DNA of 64,000 nucleotides from Olivibacter sp. SDN3 (GTDB lineage Bacteria; Bacteroidota; Bacteroidia; Sphingobacteriales; Sphingobacteriaceae), in contig NZ_CP060497.1 of assembly GCF_014334135.1 (NCBI RefSeq), positions 310,001 to 374,000 of the forward strand, written 5' to 3'. A model generated the notes under the pieces. It saw nothing but the letters and a program-made list of their open reading frames with translations, did no database searches and was not told the origin of the DNA. The translations under genes were made by a program, and so were the position numbers. Below are positions 37,021 through 46,048 of the stretch, piece by piece. Each line of letters begins with the position of its first letter. Position 1 is the stretch's first letter.

Positions 37021-39507
37021 TCAATAGGGGTCGACATCTATTTGAACAAAACATCCCTTATTGGCCTTTTCAGTCTCAAAAGATAATAATGCATTTTGTA
37101 ATGCATTTTTCACCTTATTGATACTCGTTCCGTCGCGTTCGATCTTCAATAATATGGTATAGATATAATAATTCCTTATTCGGCCAATCAAGGGTACTTC
37201 TGGCCCCAACACTCTATCGCCAAAAAGTGTACGTAATGAAGCGCCCAGCCTATGCGCACAGGCATGCGCATGTTGTTGTTCCCTATGTTTAATATCGATT
37301 TTTATTAAACGAAAGAAAGGAGGATAGCTATAGTGTTTCCTCTCGGCAACCTCCGTCATAAACATCCCTTCATAATCATGATTAATCACTTGTTCCAATA
37401 CACGGTGCTTCGTAGCATAAGCCTGTATAATTACTTTCCCTTTTAACCCTCTTCTACCGGCTCTTCCACTTACTTGCGACAATAAAGAAAAGCTTCTTTC
37501 AAAAGCCCTAAAATCCGGATAACTGATCAAAGTGTCTGCATTGATAACGCCTATAACCGTCACTTTTCCGAAATCTAACCCTTTTGCTACCATTTGGGTA
37601 CCTACCAATACATTGAACCGTTGTTCATCAAAATCTGTAATTATCCGCTCAAAGCTATCCTTACCTCTTGTGGAATCCAAATCCAAGCGTCCAACCTTTA
37701 CCTCAGGTAATAAGACAGAAAGCTCTTCTTCTATTCTTTCTGTGCCTATTCCTTTATTTTCTATATGTGTTGAACCACATGCTGGACAAACCTGAATAGG
37801 TTCCTCCTTAAAACCACAGTAATGGCAATGCAGCTTATTATTACTCTTATGATAAGTTAAGCTTACGTCACAATTGGTACATTTAGGTATATAGCCGCAG
37901 GTTCGGCACATGAACATTGATGTATACCCTCTCCTGTTCTGGAAAAGAATGACCTGTTCTTTTCTTATCAGAGCCTGCTTTATTTCATCAATCAATACCT
38001 CACTAAAATAAGACTGATCCGCTTTATTTTTTCCGTCCTCTTTTAGGTTTACCACACATATAGTAGGCAACACGGCACTTCCAAAACGTTCATTCAATTG
38101 AACAAAGCCATATTTGCCGGCTTTTGCGTTATAAAATGTCTCAACAGATGGCGTGGCCGACCCTAGCAACACCTTCGCTTGATGTATATATCCTAAATAA
38201 ATGGCTGTATCTCTAGCATGATACCTTGGAGCAGGATCAAACTGCTTGAATGAAGTTTCATGCTCTTCGTCAACTATAACAGCCGTGAGTTTATTAAATG
38301 GCAGAAAAACAGATGACCGTGCTCCAAGCACCACCTTAATTTCTCCACTAAGCACTTTCTGCCAAACTTCAGCTCTTTCATTATCGTTAAATCGAGAATG
38401 ATAAACCCCTACATGTTTACCGAAATGCAACCTTAAACGCTCAACAATCTGCGAAGTCAAGGCAATTTCCGGAAGTAAATATAATACCGAACCTCCTTTT
38501 TCCAATGCATCTTCAATTAAACGAATGTAAAGTTGTGTTTTTCCTGAAGCAGTTACGCCTTGAAGCAAGACGACATCTTTCTCAGCAAATTGCTTTTTTA
38601 TATCTTCTAAAGCAATACGCTGACTCTCGCTCAATGAAAAAGATGCTTCTACACCCGCATCTTCATCATACAGCCGACTCACTACTTTTTCTTCAACTAT
38701 AAAAACCTTCTTTTCTATTAATGCTTTTAGTGCCGATGTTCCGCATCCACTTGCCTCCAACAATTCGCTTTTCGAGATATGGATTTGCTTCTTTTTTAAC
38801 TGAAAATAGGCTAAGATAGCATCTTGCTGTTTTGGCGCGCGATTCAAACTTTCTACTAAGATTCTTTTTTCTTCCTCACGTTCTAAATCTATGTTTAATA
38901 TCAAAAATGCTTTTTTCTTTGGTATGTAGCGATCTTTTATTTCTTCGGATATAAGAATAGCCCCGCGATTGAGCAGCGTTTTCAATAAAGGAAACACTGT
39001 CTTCTGCCCTAAAAGTTTGACAACATCACCTACTTTCAATTCCCCAGCTACATCTAAAGCATCTAAAATCAGGTATTCTTTATCGCTTAAACGTGAACGA
39101 TCTATTTCACTATTATCAGCAGCAATAATTTTAGTCTCAGAAGCCAATTTCAATGCAGCTGGCATAGCCGCCTGCATTACTTCACCCAAGTGACATAGAT
39201 AATATTCTTTCACCCAATCCCACAAACGTAATTGCTTGGGGGTAATAACTGGTTGATCATCCAAAATATCCAGAATATATTTGGCCTCATAACGATTAGG
39301 GGCCTTAGTTGAGATATCGTAAACAATAGCTGCATAAATCTTGCTTTTTCCAAACTGAACAATCACTCGTTTACCAATTGCCACTTTGTTTTTTAACTCA
39401 TTTGGCACACGATAGGTATAAGTTTTTGAAATAGCCAGCGGCAACACAACATCAACAAACAACGTTACCCGTTCCGGCAAATGTTCGCTTACTTGAAATT
39501 CTATCAT
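37021..39507 (-). CDS. priA: Primosomal protein N' (replication restart helicase PriA)
   Basis: An 828-residue superfamily-2 helicase that reloads the replisome at stalled forks. Seen: the N-terminal DNA-binding domain ('TLFVDVVLPLAISKTYTYRV'), Walker A 'VTASGKTQLYIRLI', the DEEH box 'VIVDEEHETSFKQ', 'LLGSATPSVETF' and the eight-cysteine zinc module from 'CRTCGYIPKCTNCDV' to 'CHYCGF' and 'CPACGSTHIENKGIGTERIE'. 'NVLVGTQMVAKGLDFGKVTV' and 'SQVSGRAGRRGLKGKVIIQA' complete the helicase motifs. Length and motif order are complete. Confidence 0.97.
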   Translation of the reverse strand: MIEFQVSEHLPERVTLFVDVVLPLAISKTYTYRVPNELKNKVAIGKRVIVQFGKSKIYAAIVYDISTKAPNRYEAKYILDILDDQPVITPKQLRLWDWVKEYYLCHLGEVMQAAMPAALKLASETKIIAADNSEIDRSRLSDKEYLILDALDVAGELKVGDVVKLLGQKTVFPLLKTLLNRGAILISEEIKDRYIPKKKAFLILNIDLEREEEKRILVESLNRAPKQQDAILAYFQLKKKQIHISKSELLEASGCGTSALKALIEKKVFIVEEKVVSRLYDEDAGVEASFSLSESQRIALEDIKKQFAEKDVVLLQGVTASGKTQLYIRLIEDALEKGGSVLYLLPEIALTSQIVERLRLHFGKHVGVYHSRFNDNERAEVWQKVLSGEIKVVLGARSSVFLPFNKLTAVIVDEEHETSFKQFDPAPRYHARDTAIYLGYIHQAKVLLGSATPSVETFYNAKAGKYGFVQLNERFGSAVLPTICVVNLKEDGKNKADQSYFSEVLIDEIKQALIRKEQVILFQNRRGYTSMFMCRTCGYIPKCTNCDVSLTYHKSNNKLHCHYCGFKEEPIQVCPACGSTHIENKGIGTERIEEELSVLLPEVKVGRLDLDSTRGKDSFERIITDFDEQRFNVLVGTQMVAKGLDFGKVTVIGVINADTLISYPDFRAFERSFSLLSQVSGRAGRRGLKGKVIIQAYATKHRVLEQVINHDYEGMFMTEVAERKHYSYPPFFRLIKIDIKHREQQHAHACAHRLGASLRTLFGDRVLGPEVPLIGRIRNYYIYTILLKIERDGTSINKVKNALQNALLSFETEKANKGCFVQIDVDPY

Positions 39508-39526
39508 AAGTGCATAAATTAAGACA

Positions 39527-39913
39527 TTATCTACCCTTAAGTGTGGCCAAAAATAATGTTACCCAACCGAGGATAAAAGCAACTCCACCTATCGGAGTCA
39601 CAGGACCTAATATTTGAGTTTCCGAAATACCTGTAATTTCTCTAGTTGATAAAAGATATAATGATCCGCAAAACAACAATATTCCGATGGTAAAAGCAAA
39701 ATATGACACATTTATAAGCGTGTTTTTAGCTCTGGAAAAAGTAGCTAAAAAAAGTAATGCAAGCGTATGATAAAACTGGTAGTTAACTGCTGTATGCCAG
39801 TTCTCTATACTTTGTTCACTAATTTTCCCGGAGAGGCCGTGTGCTCCAAAAGCTCCCAATATAACTGCAATCATCCCAAAGAATGCAGCGGTCAGTATGA
39901 TACGTTTGTTCAT
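39527..39913 (-). CDS. DUF423 family membrane protein
   Basis: A 128-residue protein with four predicted transmembrane helices and the DUF423/YgdD pattern: 'AAFFGMIAVILGAFGAHGLS', 'ENWHTAVNYQFYHTLALLFL', 'FCGSLYLLSTREI' and 'LGPVTPIGGVAFILGWVTLF'. Function unknown. It starts 13 bp before a convergent-free gap and lies 19 bp upstream of priA on the same strand, so the two may be co-transcribed. Confidence 0.92.
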   Translation of the reverse strand: MNKRIILTAAFFGMIAVILGAFGAHGLSGKISEQSIENWHTAVNYQFYHTLALLFLATFSRAKNTLINVSYFAFTIGILLFCGSLYLLSTREITGISETQILGPVTPIGGVAFILGWVTLFLATLKGR

Positions 39914-39982
39914 TAATTGGATTTGTTTTAGCGGCTAATTTAATAAACCTATTACATTTTCACTTGGTCGGCGTTAATTTTT

Positions 39983-39990
39983 TACCTTTG
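39983..39990 (+). promoter_or_regulatory. -7 element TACCTTTG before the 880-residue protein gene
   Basis: TACCTTTG lies 10 bp before the ATG at 40001, implying a very short leader of about 5 bases. It is the same octamer found at the panB/mntR promoters. Confidence 0.5.
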
Positions 39991-40000
39991 CTATGGCACC

Positions 40001-42643
40001 ATGAGAAAAATTATAATACTTACCAGCATATTGTTTGTTGCAGTTATTGCTGCGGCAGTCCTATATTTTAAAAGCCTTCACGATAATAGTCGGTCGCAGA
40101 ATCGTACCATTATGCATATTCCTGCTGATGCGGCTTTTCTTGTTTCTTTTCAAAATGATCAATCATTTTATAATATATTCGATGATTTCGAAATTTTTGA
40201 GGCAGTTATCGGTAAAGAAGCGCAACATGAACTGACTTTTTTACACAAACAAGTATTAAAGCCATCGGATCTCGCTCAGCTAATCGCTAAACAAACACTC
40301 TATTTTTCCTTCCATCCCACTAAAGAAAGGATCGGTTACTTAATTACAATCCCTTTCAGAGTAAAAGTAAATGAGGAAGAAGCTTATGCAAAACTGAATA
40401 CTGCTATAAGAAATATCGGGCAAGCAAAACCAGACAGTATCGCGGAAAACCTTTACCAAGTCACCCTAGATGAACTCAAGAGGCCTTTCTTCATTGCTTT
40501 TAGGTCGGGAACTGCACTGCTGAGCTTTGACAAAAATCTTATAGAAAAAGCCTTAGACGACAAAGAACCACACCTTTCGTCAAACTTTATTCAGGAGCTG
40601 AATGAAAACAGCCACAAAAACAACAATGCTATTTTCAACTTACATCTCAATCATGATCAACTTTTTAAACTCGTAACCGATTTAACGCGGGTTAAACCTG
40701 GCAACAATCTTCAACTATTGGAAGGTCTTAAGGGGATGTCGTCGCTAAACATGAATTTCAAAAGCGACGCACTGATGTTTAACGGCCAAAGCACAGTTGA
40801 TGCCAATAACCAGAGTTACCTAGCTTTATATACCCACCAAAAGGCTAGCGATGAACAACTGAAAGAAATACTTACAGCAAATACTGCTGCTTACGCCGCA
40901 TTTACCTTCTCCGATTACCCGTCTTTCCATAATCAGTTAACACAGTTATTAGATAAAAGAAAACAGTTAAATCGAATAAATGATCAGCTCAACCTCATAA
41001 AATCTTCAAAAAAAGTCGATATTAATGAAGAGCTTTTATCAGCGTGGGATAATGAATTCGCATCTGTGGAACTAAATACCAGAGAAAATATCGGCATAGT
41101 AAAGTTAAAAGATTCCTCGGATTTTGTTAAGATGATTGAAAAGATAAGTAGTCCAGCGGCGGAGAATATGCGACGGTTTGATAATTCTAACCTGCTATAC
41201 TACTCTTTTGGCGACCCAATGCTGCCTTTTCAACGACCGTATTTCACTATTATCAACAACTATATGGTCTGTGCCAATACCATTAGTACACTCCAACAGT
41301 ACCGAAAACAATATGAAGAACAACGGTTATTAGTAAACACATTACCTTATTTAGCGTTTAATAAGTTACGCTCAGACAAATCAAATATTTCCTTTTTTAT
41401 TAATAACGAAAATGCCGCCCGAAACTTAAGACGGACTTTACAAGTCCCGTTTGAAAAAGCGTATAGTGACACAAGCGCCTTCGACTACAAGAATTTCTAT
41501 GCTTTTTCTTATCAGTTATCGGGTTATAACGGAAACTTCTACAGTAATTTTATTGCGAAATACTCGCTACCATCAACAGACGCTAACGAGCCAGTTTGGG
41601 AATTTGGTCTCAACCAAGAGATTAATTATCCACCACAAGTTTTTGCTTACAATGATTCTGCAAATTTTATTATTACTCAGGATCAAAGTAACGTATTATA
41701 CGCATTATCCTCGGATGGGAAAGAATTATGGCGAACTTCCCTTTCTGGAGAAATCTTAGGAAGTATACAGCAATTACCTGATAGGAGTATTATTTTTAAT
41801 ACAGCAAACAGACTTTACCGATTTAATACAAATGGTAATTCATCACCTGGATTTCCCGTTGCAATTCCTCATGAAGCAAGTAATGGATTAACAATATTTA
41901 ACCCTCAACAGAGCGATTTTAAAGTGTTCATTCCTGGTTACCAACGCATCTTCGCGTATGATGAAAATGGCAAGGCTTTATCCGAGTGGGAAAATAAAAC
42001 TGTACAAGGAAATATCGTCCATAATTTAAAAACTGCGCTCCTAAATGATCACAATTACATAATAGCGTTAACAGATATAGGAAATATCTATTATTTCAAT
42101 CATAACAGTAGCTTAATTGATGTAACTGAAAGCAAAAATAAGTTTAAAAATACATTCAGCATTGAAATCACTCCCGGAACACCAGAAGAATCTCGTATAA
42201 TAACAACAGACACCAGTGGAATGTTGCTGAGTTTTTATTTTGACAAAAACCTAACTAGAACGAATTTAGGAAGATGGTCAGAAAATCATCATTTTGAAAC
42301 AGCAAATCTCCTTGGCGATAGTATCCCTGAACTTATTTTTATTGATAAAAAACAACTTCATGTTTATAACAGCAAGGATAGTACATTACACTATGATCAT
42401 ACCTTCGATACCGAAATAAACACCAAACTTCTATATTTCCCTACGACAAATAATCGGAAAACATTAGGCATTTCATCTATGGCAAAACTCCTGTATGTAT
42501 TTGATGAAGACGGTTCTATTATAAAAAGTTTTCCGGTTGAAGGTTTGCCCGATTTTTACTATGGGAAGCTAAAAAACGACGGACACCGATATGTTCTCCT
42601 CAGCAAGGGCGACAAAAAGCTGGCAGCTTATGTCATTGACTAA
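40001..42643 (+). CDS. Large envelope protein with C-terminal beta-propeller-like repeats, unknown
   Basis: An 880-residue protein with an N-terminal membrane anchor (about 4-23). Residues 30-530 resemble DUF3352-type or similar large periplasmic proteins ('TIMHIPADAAFLVSFQNDQS', 'SVELNTRENIGIVKLKDSSD'). From about 545 a PQQ/WD-like propeller follows, with repeats such as 'NVLYALSSDGKELWRTSLSG', 'RLYRFNTNGNSSPGFPVAIP' and 'RIFAYDENGKALSEWENKTV'. No enzymatic motif is seen. It ends in an 11-nt antiparallel overlap with tsaB. Localisation to the periplasm is inferred from the anchor; the function is unknown. Confidence 0.7.
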   Translation: MRKIIILTSILFVAVIAAAVLYFKSLHDNSRSQNRTIMHIPADAAFLVSFQNDQSFYNIFDDFEIFEAVIGKEAQHELTFLHKQVLKPSDLAQLIAKQTLYFSFHPTKERIGYLITIPFRVKVNEEEAYAKLNTAIRNIGQAKPDSIAENLYQVTLDELKRPFFIAFRSGTALLSFDKNLIEKALDDKEPHLSSNFIQELNENSHKNNNAIFNLHLNHDQLFKLVTDLTRVKPGNNLQLLEGLKGMSSLNMNFKSDALMFNGQSTVDANNQSYLALYTHQKASDEQLKEILTANTAAYAAFTFSDYPSFHNQLTQLLDKRKQLNRINDQLNLIKSSKKVDINEELLSAWDNEFASVELNTRENIGIVKLKDSSDFVKMIEKISSPAAENMRRFDNSNLLYYSFGDPMLPFQRPYFTIINNYMVCANTISTLQQYRKQYEEQRLLVNTLPYLAFNKLRSDKSNISFFINNENAARNLRRTLQVPFEKAYSDTSAFDYKNFYAFSYQLSGYNGNFYSNFIAKYSLPSTDANEPVWEFGLNQEINYPPQVFAYNDSANFIITQDQSNVLYALSSDGKELWRTSLSGEILGSIQQLPDRSIIFNTANRLYRFNTNGNSSPGFPVAIPHEASNGLTIFNPQQSDFKVFIPGYQRIFAYDENGKALSEWENKTVQGNIVHNLKTALLNDHNYIIALTDIGNIYYFNHNSSLIDVTESKNKFKNTFSIEITPGTPEESRIITTDTSGMLLSFYFDKNLTRTNLGRWSENHHFETANLLGDSIPELIFIDKKQLHVYNSKDSTLHYDHTFDTEINTKLLYFPTTNNRKTLGISSMAKLLYVFDEDGSIIKSFPVEGLPDFYYGKLKNDGHRYVLLSKGDKKLAAYVID

Positions 42644-43349
42644 AAAAGCGTTTTTTAGGCGTAGTAGGCACAAAGTCTTTCAAATAAAAAGGTTCAAAAT
42701 AAGCTACATCTTCAAATTGATGATTGTTGAATTTTTCTTTTGCTTCTTTTAGCAGATAACGTGCTGAGTTTTGAAATCCACTAACTACTTTAATTCTTTC
42801 TGATTGCTCAAAAAGGCTACTTAATTTATTTGCACCATCGCCAAACAGAACCAGTTGATATTTTTCTGTCAAATGATCAAAAGTATTTTCATCTATTACT
42901 CTAGCTGCTGTAGCTTCTTGTGGCTGCAAATCTAACCGATAAATAGCTGTGTAAACTTCCATTCTACGTGCATCAATCATAGGACAAAATAAACTATCTA
43001 GAGACAAATCATCTTTCCTAAGACTTTTCAGTTGATCTATATAACCAGTCACCATAGCATCCAACGTATTGATCGCAATTAAAGGAATATCCAAAGCATA
43101 ACAGATACCCTTGGCTACTGAAACACCAATGCGCAAGCCTGTATAAGAACCCGGCCCCTTACTAACAGCTATAGCATCCAAATCTTTCATTTCTAGGCCT
43201 GATTTTGCCATAACCTCCTTAATGAAAATTGTTAGCATAGACGCATGCGCATTATGCTCATGGTGATCCCGACAGGAAACCAATACCCCATTTATACTAA
43301 GTGCTACAGAACAGGTGGCGGTAGCTGTTTCAATATGCAAAATATTCAT
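42633..43349 (-). CDS. tsaB: tRNA threonylcarbamoyladenosine biosynthesis protein TsaB
   Basis: A 238-residue ASKHA-fold protein, a partner of TsaD in making t6A37 on tRNAs that read ANN codons. Seen: 'MNILHIETATATCSVALSIN', 'HEHNAHASMLTIFIKEVMAK', the signature 'IAVSKGPGSYTGLRIGVSVA', 'LIAINTLDAMVTG' and 'PMIDARRMEVYTAIYR'. It follows yidD on the same strand with a 26-bp gap; its 3' end overlaps the convergent 880-residue gene by 11 nt. Confidence 0.95.
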   Translation of the reverse strand: MNILHIETATATCSVALSINGVLVSCRDHHEHNAHASMLTIFIKEVMAKSGLEMKDLDAIAVSKGPGSYTGLRIGVSVAKGICYALDIPLIAINTLDAMVTGYIDQLKSLRKDDLSLDSLFCPMIDARRMEVYTAIYRLDLQPQEATAARVIDENTFDHLTEKYQLVLFGDGANKLSSLFEQSERIKVVSGFQNSARYLLKEAKEKFNNHQFEDVAYFEPFYLKDFVPTTPKKRFFSQ

Positions 43350-43375
43350 ATATTATCGAATAATAATAAAATATA

Positions 43376-43624
43376 CTATGGTACCGGATCATGACCATGT
43401 CCGCCCCAAGGATGACAACGGCTGATTCGCTTTAAAGTAAGCCATCCCCCTTTAAACGGACCGTATCTTCTTATTGCTTCTATACCATACTGCGAACAAG
43501 TAGGCGTATACCGACATGTACCCGGAAACAGCGGAGAAATTAACAATTGATATAGTCTGATAACAGCCAAAAAAACGCTACTTATTATCCCTTTAATTAC
43601 TCGATTCCAAAGGTAATTTATCAT
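43376..43624 (-). CDS. yidD: Membrane protein insertion efficiency factor YidD
   Basis: An 82-residue protein with an amphipathic N-terminus and the YidD signature '[20 protein letters not shown]', '[20 protein letters not shown]', '[14 protein letters not shown]', with its three conserved cysteines. It aids membrane-protein insertion with YidC. The gene overlaps the 3' end of rnpA by 32 nt, as in many genomes. Confidence 0.96.
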   Translation of the reverse strand: MINYLWNRVIKGIISSVFLAVIRLYQLLISPLFPGTCRYTPTCSQYGIEAIRRYGPFKGGWLTLKRISRCHPWGGHGHDPVP

Positions 43625-44000
43625 ATTCCACTTGAAATTTCAGCAATGCATCTTTCATCCTGCGGTGTACCTTACGGTACGAAATTATTTCCTTCCCAAT
43701 ATATTGTATCGCTATCAATACGCGTTGCTCCCTCTCACGTAAAAATGGATATAACATAACTTCTTTGTCCAATCTATAGGACTCACGCATTCTTCGCTTA
43801 AGTAAATTGCGATCAACGGCCCGTTTAAAACGACGCTTTGGAACAGATATAACCACCTGAGCAGGGTAAGAAAGATGTTGGACTTTTGTAAAGGTTATTT
43901 TATAAGGATAGAAAATAAAAGAAGAGCCACCTTGAAAAAGACTTTTCAAAAGTCTTTTATTACAAAGTCGCTCTTCCTTTTTAAATGTATATTTTGCCAT
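43593..44000 (-). CDS. rnpA: Ribonuclease P protein component
   Basis: A 135-residue basic protein, the protein subunit of RNase P that processes the 5' ends of tRNAs. Seen: '[20 protein letters not shown]', '[20 protein letters not shown]' and the RNR box '[14 protein letters not shown]'. It lies 74 bp after rpmH on the same strand and overlaps yidD, the conserved rpmH-rnpA-yidD order. Confidence 0.95.
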   Translation of the reverse strand: MAKYTFKKEERLCNKRLLKSLFQGGSSFIFYPYKITFTKVQHLSYPAQVVISVPKRRFKRAVDRNLLKRRMRESYRLDKEVMLYPFLREREQRVLIAIQYIGKEIISYRKVHRRMKDALLKFQVEYDKLPLESSN

Positions 44001-44074
44001 TAGTAACCATGCTAAAGACCATAATCGAAACCGGTGCAGGCTTCGGGTATAAGCTGGGTACCGGAAAAATAAAC

Positions 44075-44233
44075 TTAAGCCTTATGACGGCGTTCGTCAG
44101 AGACTGTTAACCGTTTTCTGCCTTTAGCTCTTCTAGCCGCTAATACTCTTCTACCATTGGCTGAAGACATGCGCTCCCTAAAACCATGCTTATTTCTTCT
44201 CTTACGTTGCGAAGGTTGAAATGTTCTTTTCAT
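44075..44233 (-). CDS. rpmH: 50S ribosomal protein L34
   Basis: A 52-residue protein read from the minus strand beginning '[20 protein letters not shown]' and continuing '[20 protein letters not shown]', the textbook L34 sequence. It is the first gene of the rpmH-rnpA-yidD-tsaB cluster. The tail 'DERRHKA' is of the Bacteroidota type. Confidence 0.97.
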   Translation of the reverse strand: MKRTFQPSQRKRRNKHGFRERMSSANGRRVLAARRAKGRKRLTVSDERRHKA

Positions 44234-44486
44234 CAGTGTAATTTTTTATATTTTAACTACCACAAACTTAAAGCGGTCTTCACCACCACTATTAAATATT
44301 GCTATAAGTGCTTTCTATTGCTTTAAAAAACAAGAGTGCAAATGTAAGGCTTATTCCTTAATAATCAAATATTTTTTTCAATAGAATGTCTTTATTCTTT
44401 ATAAAAGAACAACTACAACTACCACTGGAATTGTAATAAAAAAATATTCACCCTTGAAATTAGAATGATTCTAATTAGTTTTGTTT

Positions 44487-45392
44487 ATGAGATATTTCAA
44501 TTACCAATCATTACTAATAGGCTGCATCTGCCTATTTACAATACAAACATTTCCTATCAATCTCCTTGCCAAACAAGACTCTCTCTTGAACTACAAAATC
44601 TTCGACACAAAAAGGAAGAAGGAAATATCTTTAGAAAAGCTGAACAAAAATTTAAAAAAAATTGATGTAATATTTTTTGGCGAAGAACATAACGACTCTA
44701 TCGGGCATCGTATAGAGCTTGCATTATTTCGGCTTTTAGAGCAGCGTTACAAAAATGTGGCTTTATCTCTGGAAATGTTTCAAAGCGACACTCAACTTGT
44801 ATTGGATGAATACCTTAGTGGTCTAATAACACCGTCTAATCTCGCTAAGGATGGCCGCCTCTGGAATAACTATAAAGATTATGAACCGCTAATAGAATTT
44901 GCACGAATAAAGCAAACACCGGTTCTTGCGGCAAATGCCCCCAGTCGATACACTAATAGCGTAACCAGACATGGCCTCGAAAGTTTAACACACTTAAGCG
45001 AATCGGGAAAGAATTTGCTAGCACCTCTACCTATTGATACACTCATCGGCCCTTATTACGAAAAGTTTGTCCAGATAATGGGTGGACATGATAAACTCTC
45101 CGGGGCGAAGATTTATCAAAGTCAAAATCTATGGGATGCTACGATGGCATACAGAATCAGTAAACTTGCTGACAGCCTAAGAGAAACTAAAATACTACAT
45201 ATCAATGGCCGTTTCCATAGCGATGAAAAACTGGGAACTTTTCAACAATTAAGAAAATACGCTCCTTATCTAAAAGCCATCAATATATCGTGTTTTTCCC
45301 ATGAGGATTTTGAAAAACCACAATGGGAGGATTTTCAAGAACTTGGCGACTATATTATCCTCACCAACCCTAATATCAAAAGAAGCTTTTAA
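44487..45392 (+). CDS. ChaN-family (heme-binding-like) protein
   Basis: A 301-residue secreted protein with a signal peptide ('LIGCICLFTIQTFPINLLAK') and the ChaN/DUF399 fold. Seen: 'VIFFGEEHNDSIGHRIELAL', 'VALSLEMFQSDTQLVLDEYL', 'KDYEPLIEFARIKQTPVLAA', 'NAPSRYTNSVTRHG' and 'ILHINGRFHSDEKLGTFQQL'. ChaN proteins bind heme and are linked to iron uptake. A TTG two codons upstream is possible, but the ATG at 44487 starts a normal signal peptide. No TonB-dependent receptor is adjacent. Confidence 0.85.
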   Translation: MRYFNYQSLLIGCICLFTIQTFPINLLAKQDSLLNYKIFDTKRKKEISLEKLNKNLKKIDVIFFGEEHNDSIGHRIELALFRLLEQRYKNVALSLEMFQSDTQLVLDEYLSGLITPSNLAKDGRLWNNYKDYEPLIEFARIKQTPVLAANAPSRYTNSVTRHGLESLTHLSESGKNLLAPLPIDTLIGPYYEKFVQIMGGHDKLSGAKIYQSQNLWDATMAYRISKLADSLRETKILHINGRFHSDEKLGTFQQLRKYAPYLKAINISCFSHEDFEKPQWEDFQELGDYIILTNPNIKRSF

Positions 45393-45414
45393 AAAAAGAT
45401 GAGTTTTTACAAGA

Positions 45415-45453
45415 AAACCGGTTCTGCCCATACGAACTTAGCAGAACTGGTTT
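45415..45453. terminator. Bidirectional terminator between ChaN-like gene and mscL
   Basis: A 13-bp inverted repeat (AAACCGGTTCTGC and GCAGAACTGGTTT, one mismatch) around a 13-nt loop, with A and T stretches outside. It lies between two convergent genes. Confidence 0.7.
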
Positions 45454-45468
45454 AAACTATAAAATTTA

Positions 45469-45858
45469 CTAGCCTCTGGTCTTCAATAAATCGCGAATCT
45501 CAGCAAGAAGGGTTTCTTCTTTAGATGGAGCTGCTGGTTCTTCCGGAGCTGCTTCCTCTGCCTTTTTAAAATTGTTAATACCCTTTATAATAAGAAAAAG
45601 AGCAAAGGCAATAATAATAAAAGAAATAACCTGCGATATGAAATTACCATATTTAATGGCAGTACCAGGAATTACCAGATCGGCCAAATTATCAAGATTT
45701 GCTGCTTCCAGCGCAGGTGTTAATATCGCTGGGGTAATGATATCCTCTACCAACGAAGTCACAATACGTCCAAATGCACCGCCAATAATTACACCGACAG
45801 CCAAGTCTACAACATTGCCACGCATGGCAAATTCTTTAAATTCTTTTACGAAACCCAT
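45469..45858 (-). CDS. mscL: Large-conductance mechanosensitive channel MscL
   Basis: A 129-residue protein with two transmembrane helices. The first carries the gate sequence '[20 protein letters not shown]' and the second is '[20 protein letters not shown]'. The C-terminal part is an acidic linker ('[20 protein letters not shown]') and helix. It opens under membrane tension to release solutes on hypo-osmotic shock. Length is standard. Confidence 0.96.
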   Translation of the reverse strand: MGFVKEFKEFAMRGNVVDLAVGVIIGGAFGRIVTSLVEDIITPAILTPALEAANLDNLADLVIPGTAIKYGNFISQVISFIIIAFALFLIIKGINNFKKAEEAAPEEPAAPSKEETLLAEIRDLLKTRG

Positions 45859-46048
45859 ACTCTATTATTTTAGTTAAATATTCATTTGTAACACTAAAGT
45901 AAATATTTTTGTTTATTCCTTTAAAATTTTAAAATAAATAAATAGAAATTACACCTGCCAATATGGCCTACTCATCTAAAATTACGTACTTTTGCACTCA
46001 GATAAAATCTCTCTCATTGAAGATAATCTTAGTGTCAAGTTAAAAAAT

